Positions 62,079-64,000 of a stretch of DNA of 64,000 bases are shown piece by piece. The DNA comes from Alphaproteobacteria bacterium. GTDB lineage: Bacteria > Pseudomonadota > Alphaproteobacteria > Caulobacterales > Aquidulcibacteraceae. A model generated the notes under the pieces. It had not been told where the DNA came from and searched no databases. It saw only the letters and a program-made list of their open reading frames with translations. The stretch covers positions 1 through 64,000 of the forward strand of contig WGOB01000063.1 in NCBI GenBank assembly GCA_016124255.1. Direction: 5' to 3'. Each line of letters begins with the position of its first letter. Positions within the stretch are counted from its first letter, which is position 1. A program made the position numbers and the translations under genes.

Positions 62079-64000
62079 ATGCCGAGCTTTTGGGACATCG
62101 TCTTTGGGAGCAGGAAGAAGGCGAAGCGGGACGATCCGCTGGCGGTTTTCGCCGACAGCCCTTCTAGCGCCGATCTGAACCTCGACGACGGTGACGACGA
62201 CAGAGACGACACCGGCGGCGACGATGACGGCCGGGGCGACGTGGCGGAGGCGGAGAAGCGGATCGCGGCCTGCGTCGCCGAGCGCAAAGACTCGCTCGAT
62301 CTGAGCGGGCTCAAGCTCGTGGAGCTGCCGCGATCGCTGGCGCGGCTTGCTCATTTGCGGGAGCTGATCGCCGCGCGCAACGCGCTCAGGGCGGCGAGCC
62401 TGAACCGCCTCTCCGTCTTGCCGAACCTTACGAGCCTCAATCTGAACAGCAATTCGGTTGGCGATGCGGGCGCGCAGGCGCTGTCGGGCTTCTCGACCCT
62501 CAAGCGGCTCTTTCTCAATCAAACCTCGATCACCGATCAGGGCGTGGAGGCGCTGACGAAGCTGCGCGGCCTGGAGACGCTGGACGTTTCGCACAACAAG
62601 ATCACGGATGCGGGCGCGGCGCAGCTTGCCGGCCTGACGAACCTTCAGATTCTCACGCTCTACCTGAACGATATCGGCGACGACGGCGTCGCGGCGCTCT
62701 CGACCCTCACGGGCTTGAAGACGCTCAATCTCAACAACAACTCGTCGGTCGGCGATGCGAGCGCCAAGTCGATCGGTGCGCGGCTGAAGGCTCTTGAGTC
62801 GCTGTCGCTGGCGTCGACGAAGCTGACCGACGACGGCGCGGCCGCGCTCAGCACATTAACGGCGCTTGAATATATCGACCTCGATCACACCAAGATCACC
62901 GGTCTCGAATTCCTGCGAAACATGCGCGCGCTGCGAATGCTGTGGGCGAACGGGCTGCGCCTGTCGGCGGAGTTGGACTGGCTCTGGCCGCGCGAAGCGC
63001 TGAGCCGGGTCTATCTGCATGAGAGCACCGTGCCGGGCGTGCCGGCTGAGTTGCTGAGCGGGAAATTCAATGACAATTGCCTGCCGCGCCTGCGGACGTA
63101 TCTCGCGGAGAAGGCGGCGTCGCCGGTCAGTGCGCCGGAGCCGGACATCCTGGTGCGCGACATCAAGGTGATGATCCTGGGAAACGGCCGGATCGGGAAA
63201 ACGCAGATGCGCCGGCGGCTGACCGGGCGCGACTTTGATTCCTCGGAGCCGTCGACGCACGGGGTGGAGATCGTCTCCACGTCGCTGCCGCCGGCGGCGG
63301 ATGCGCCGCCGGGCACGGAGGCGACGCCGCTGCAGATCTGGGATTTCGGCGGGCAGGACATCTATCTCGGCACGCACGCGCTGTTCCTGAAGACGCGCGC
63401 GGTGTTTCCGATTCTGTGGACGCCGGAATCGGAACAGCGCGAGGTGCAGGAGACGGGCGGACACCTGTTCCGCAATTATCCGCTGCGGGAGTGGCTGCGC
63501 TATGTGCGCCAGTTGTCGACGCGCGGCGAGGCGAACATCACCCAAAGCCCGGTGCTCCTGGTGCAGGCCCAGTGCGAAGACCCGGCGGACCAGCGGCCCC
63601 CGCCGGTCGATGCGAAGGATCTGGAGGGGTTTGCGTATCCGCCGCAGACGTTGCGCTACAGCGCGCTGCCGGGCCAGAGCCAGGAGCGGCTGCTGACGCC
63701 GCTGCGCGACGCGATCGCGTGGATGTCGCGCGACGGGCCGCAGCGGTTGCGCGCGGATTGGGCGCGGGTGAAGGCGGCCGTCGAGGAACGAGCCGCCGCC
63801 GGCGACAAGCTGCTCGACATGGCGCAGTTTCGCGCGCTGTGCGCGACGAAGGGCGTGGAGAAGGCGGACGCGCAGGAGACTCTGCTGTTCATGCTCAAAG
63901 AGTTTGGGACCGTGTTCCACGATCCTGACGTGCTGGCCGACCGGATCATCCTCGATCAGAACTGGGCGCTGTCGGCGATCTATGCGCTGTTCGACCGGGA
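62079..64000 (+). CDS. Roco family protein: LRR plus Roc GTPase (3' end beyond window)
   Basis: The first 640 codons of a bacterial Roco protein. An acidic N-terminus (about 25-60, D/G-rich) is followed by leucine-rich repeats (about 75-320) of the type ITDQGVEALTKLRGLETLDV. The Roc GTPase begins near residue 360: P-loop MILGNGRIGKTQMRRRL (about 366-376), switch II WDFGGQDIYLGTHALFL (about 420), but the G4 position reads VQAQCED rather than a clean NKxD or THxD. The start of a COR-like region (DMAQFRALCATKGVEKADAQ) follows. No stop before base 64000. Role in the cell is unknown. Confidence 0.93.
   Translation, partial: MPSFWDIVFGSRKKAKRDDPLAVFADSPSSADLNLDDGDDDRDDTGGDDDGRGDVAEAEKRIAACVAERKDSLDLSGLKLVELPRSLARLAHLRELIAARNALRAASLNRLSVLPNLTSLNLNSNSVGDAGAQALSGFSTLKRLFLNQTSITDQGVEALTKLRGLETLDVSHNKITDAGAAQLAGLTNLQILTLYLNDIGDDGVAALSTLTGLKTLNLNNNSSVGDASAKSIGARLKALESLSLASTKLTDDGAAALSTLTALEYIDLDHTKITGLEFLRNMRALRMLWANGLRLSAELDWLWPREALSRVYLHESTVPGVPAELLSGKFNDNCLPRLRTYLAEKAASPVSAPEPDILVRDIKVMILGNGRIGKTQMRRRLTGRDFDSSEPSTHGVEIVSTSLPPAADAPPGTEATPLQIWDFGGQDIYLGTHALFLKTRAVFPILWTPESEQREVQETGGHLFRNYPLREWLRYVRQLSTRGEANITQSPVLLVQAQCEDPADQRPPPVDAKDLEGFAYPPQTLRYSALPGQSQERLLTPLRDAIAWMSRDGPQRLRADWARVKAAVEERAAAGDKLLDMAQFRALCATKGVEKADAQETLLFMLKEFGTVFHDPDVLADRIILDQNWALSAIYALFDR

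Overview
The window is a GC-rich, densely coded chromosomal segment with very short spacers and many ATGA or TGATG gene overlaps. It is almost certainly from an alphaproteobacterium, most likely Caulobacterales/Hyphomonadaceae-like. The support is gene order: a System I ccm cluster beside aconitase, ffh-aroQ-rpsP-rimM-trmD-rplS, lptC-lptA-lptB-rpoN, and secA-PPIase-argJ-mutT. There are also a lone Flp pilin, OxyR and a MutT/UvrB/UvrC repair set. No tRNA, rRNA, CRISPR array, prophage or transposase gene was seen.

Layout. 1-5220: aconitase (cut by the window edge), a small unknown gene, a DUF4349-type lipoprotein and the cytochrome c maturation genes ccmABCDG. 5217-15406 (mostly minus strand): MarR regulator, YciB, FtsY, MtaB, L19, TrmD, RimM, a serine hydrolase, S16, chorismate mutase and Ffh, with a plus-strand CE15-like esterase wedged between trmD and rplS. 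15600-23240: oxyR, an S9A peptidase, dapF, exported proteins of unknown role, a two-domain VOC protein and an ABM monooxygenase. 23350-29100 (mostly minus): rpoN-lptB-lptA-lptC-gluQ, a plus-strand HNH protein, a Flp pilin and mutT. 29200-35620: a membrane-anchored SNase-like gene inserted in the secA-PPIase-argJ-mutT neighbourhood. 35745-41350: an M20 peptidase with an in-frame stop, modABC, a PAS protein, a 26-codon candidate membrane ORF and pgsA. 41367-48650: uvrC, a duplicated-domain secreted protein, an RGG-rich cold-shock protein, a VUT transporter, rlmJ, VOC, BLUF and GNAT genes. 48650-64000: repeat-rich spacers, a PLD-like gene overlapping uvrB, M48 and S9 peptidases, threonine ammonia-lyase, an SH3 protein, a host-attachment family protein, a trypsin-like protease with Cys-rich modules, GST, two FKBPs, and the first 640 codons of a bacterial Roco protein (LRR-Roc GTPase) that runs off the end.

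Most genes are housekeeping: protein targeting (Ffh, FtsY, SecA), ribosome and tRNA maturation, LPS export, haem delivery to cytochromes c, molybdate uptake and nucleotide excision repair. The most unusual material is (a) a roughly 100-bp hairpin repeat family at five intergenic loci, one a three-unit tandem array; (b) a cold-shock domain fused to ten RGG motifs; (c) the Roco protein; (d) a serine hydrolase with no canonical start; (e) an M20 peptidase broken by one stop codon; (f) an intrinsic-terminator-like hairpin just upstream of ffh; and (g) small palindromes sitting inside the uvrB and uvrC reading frames.
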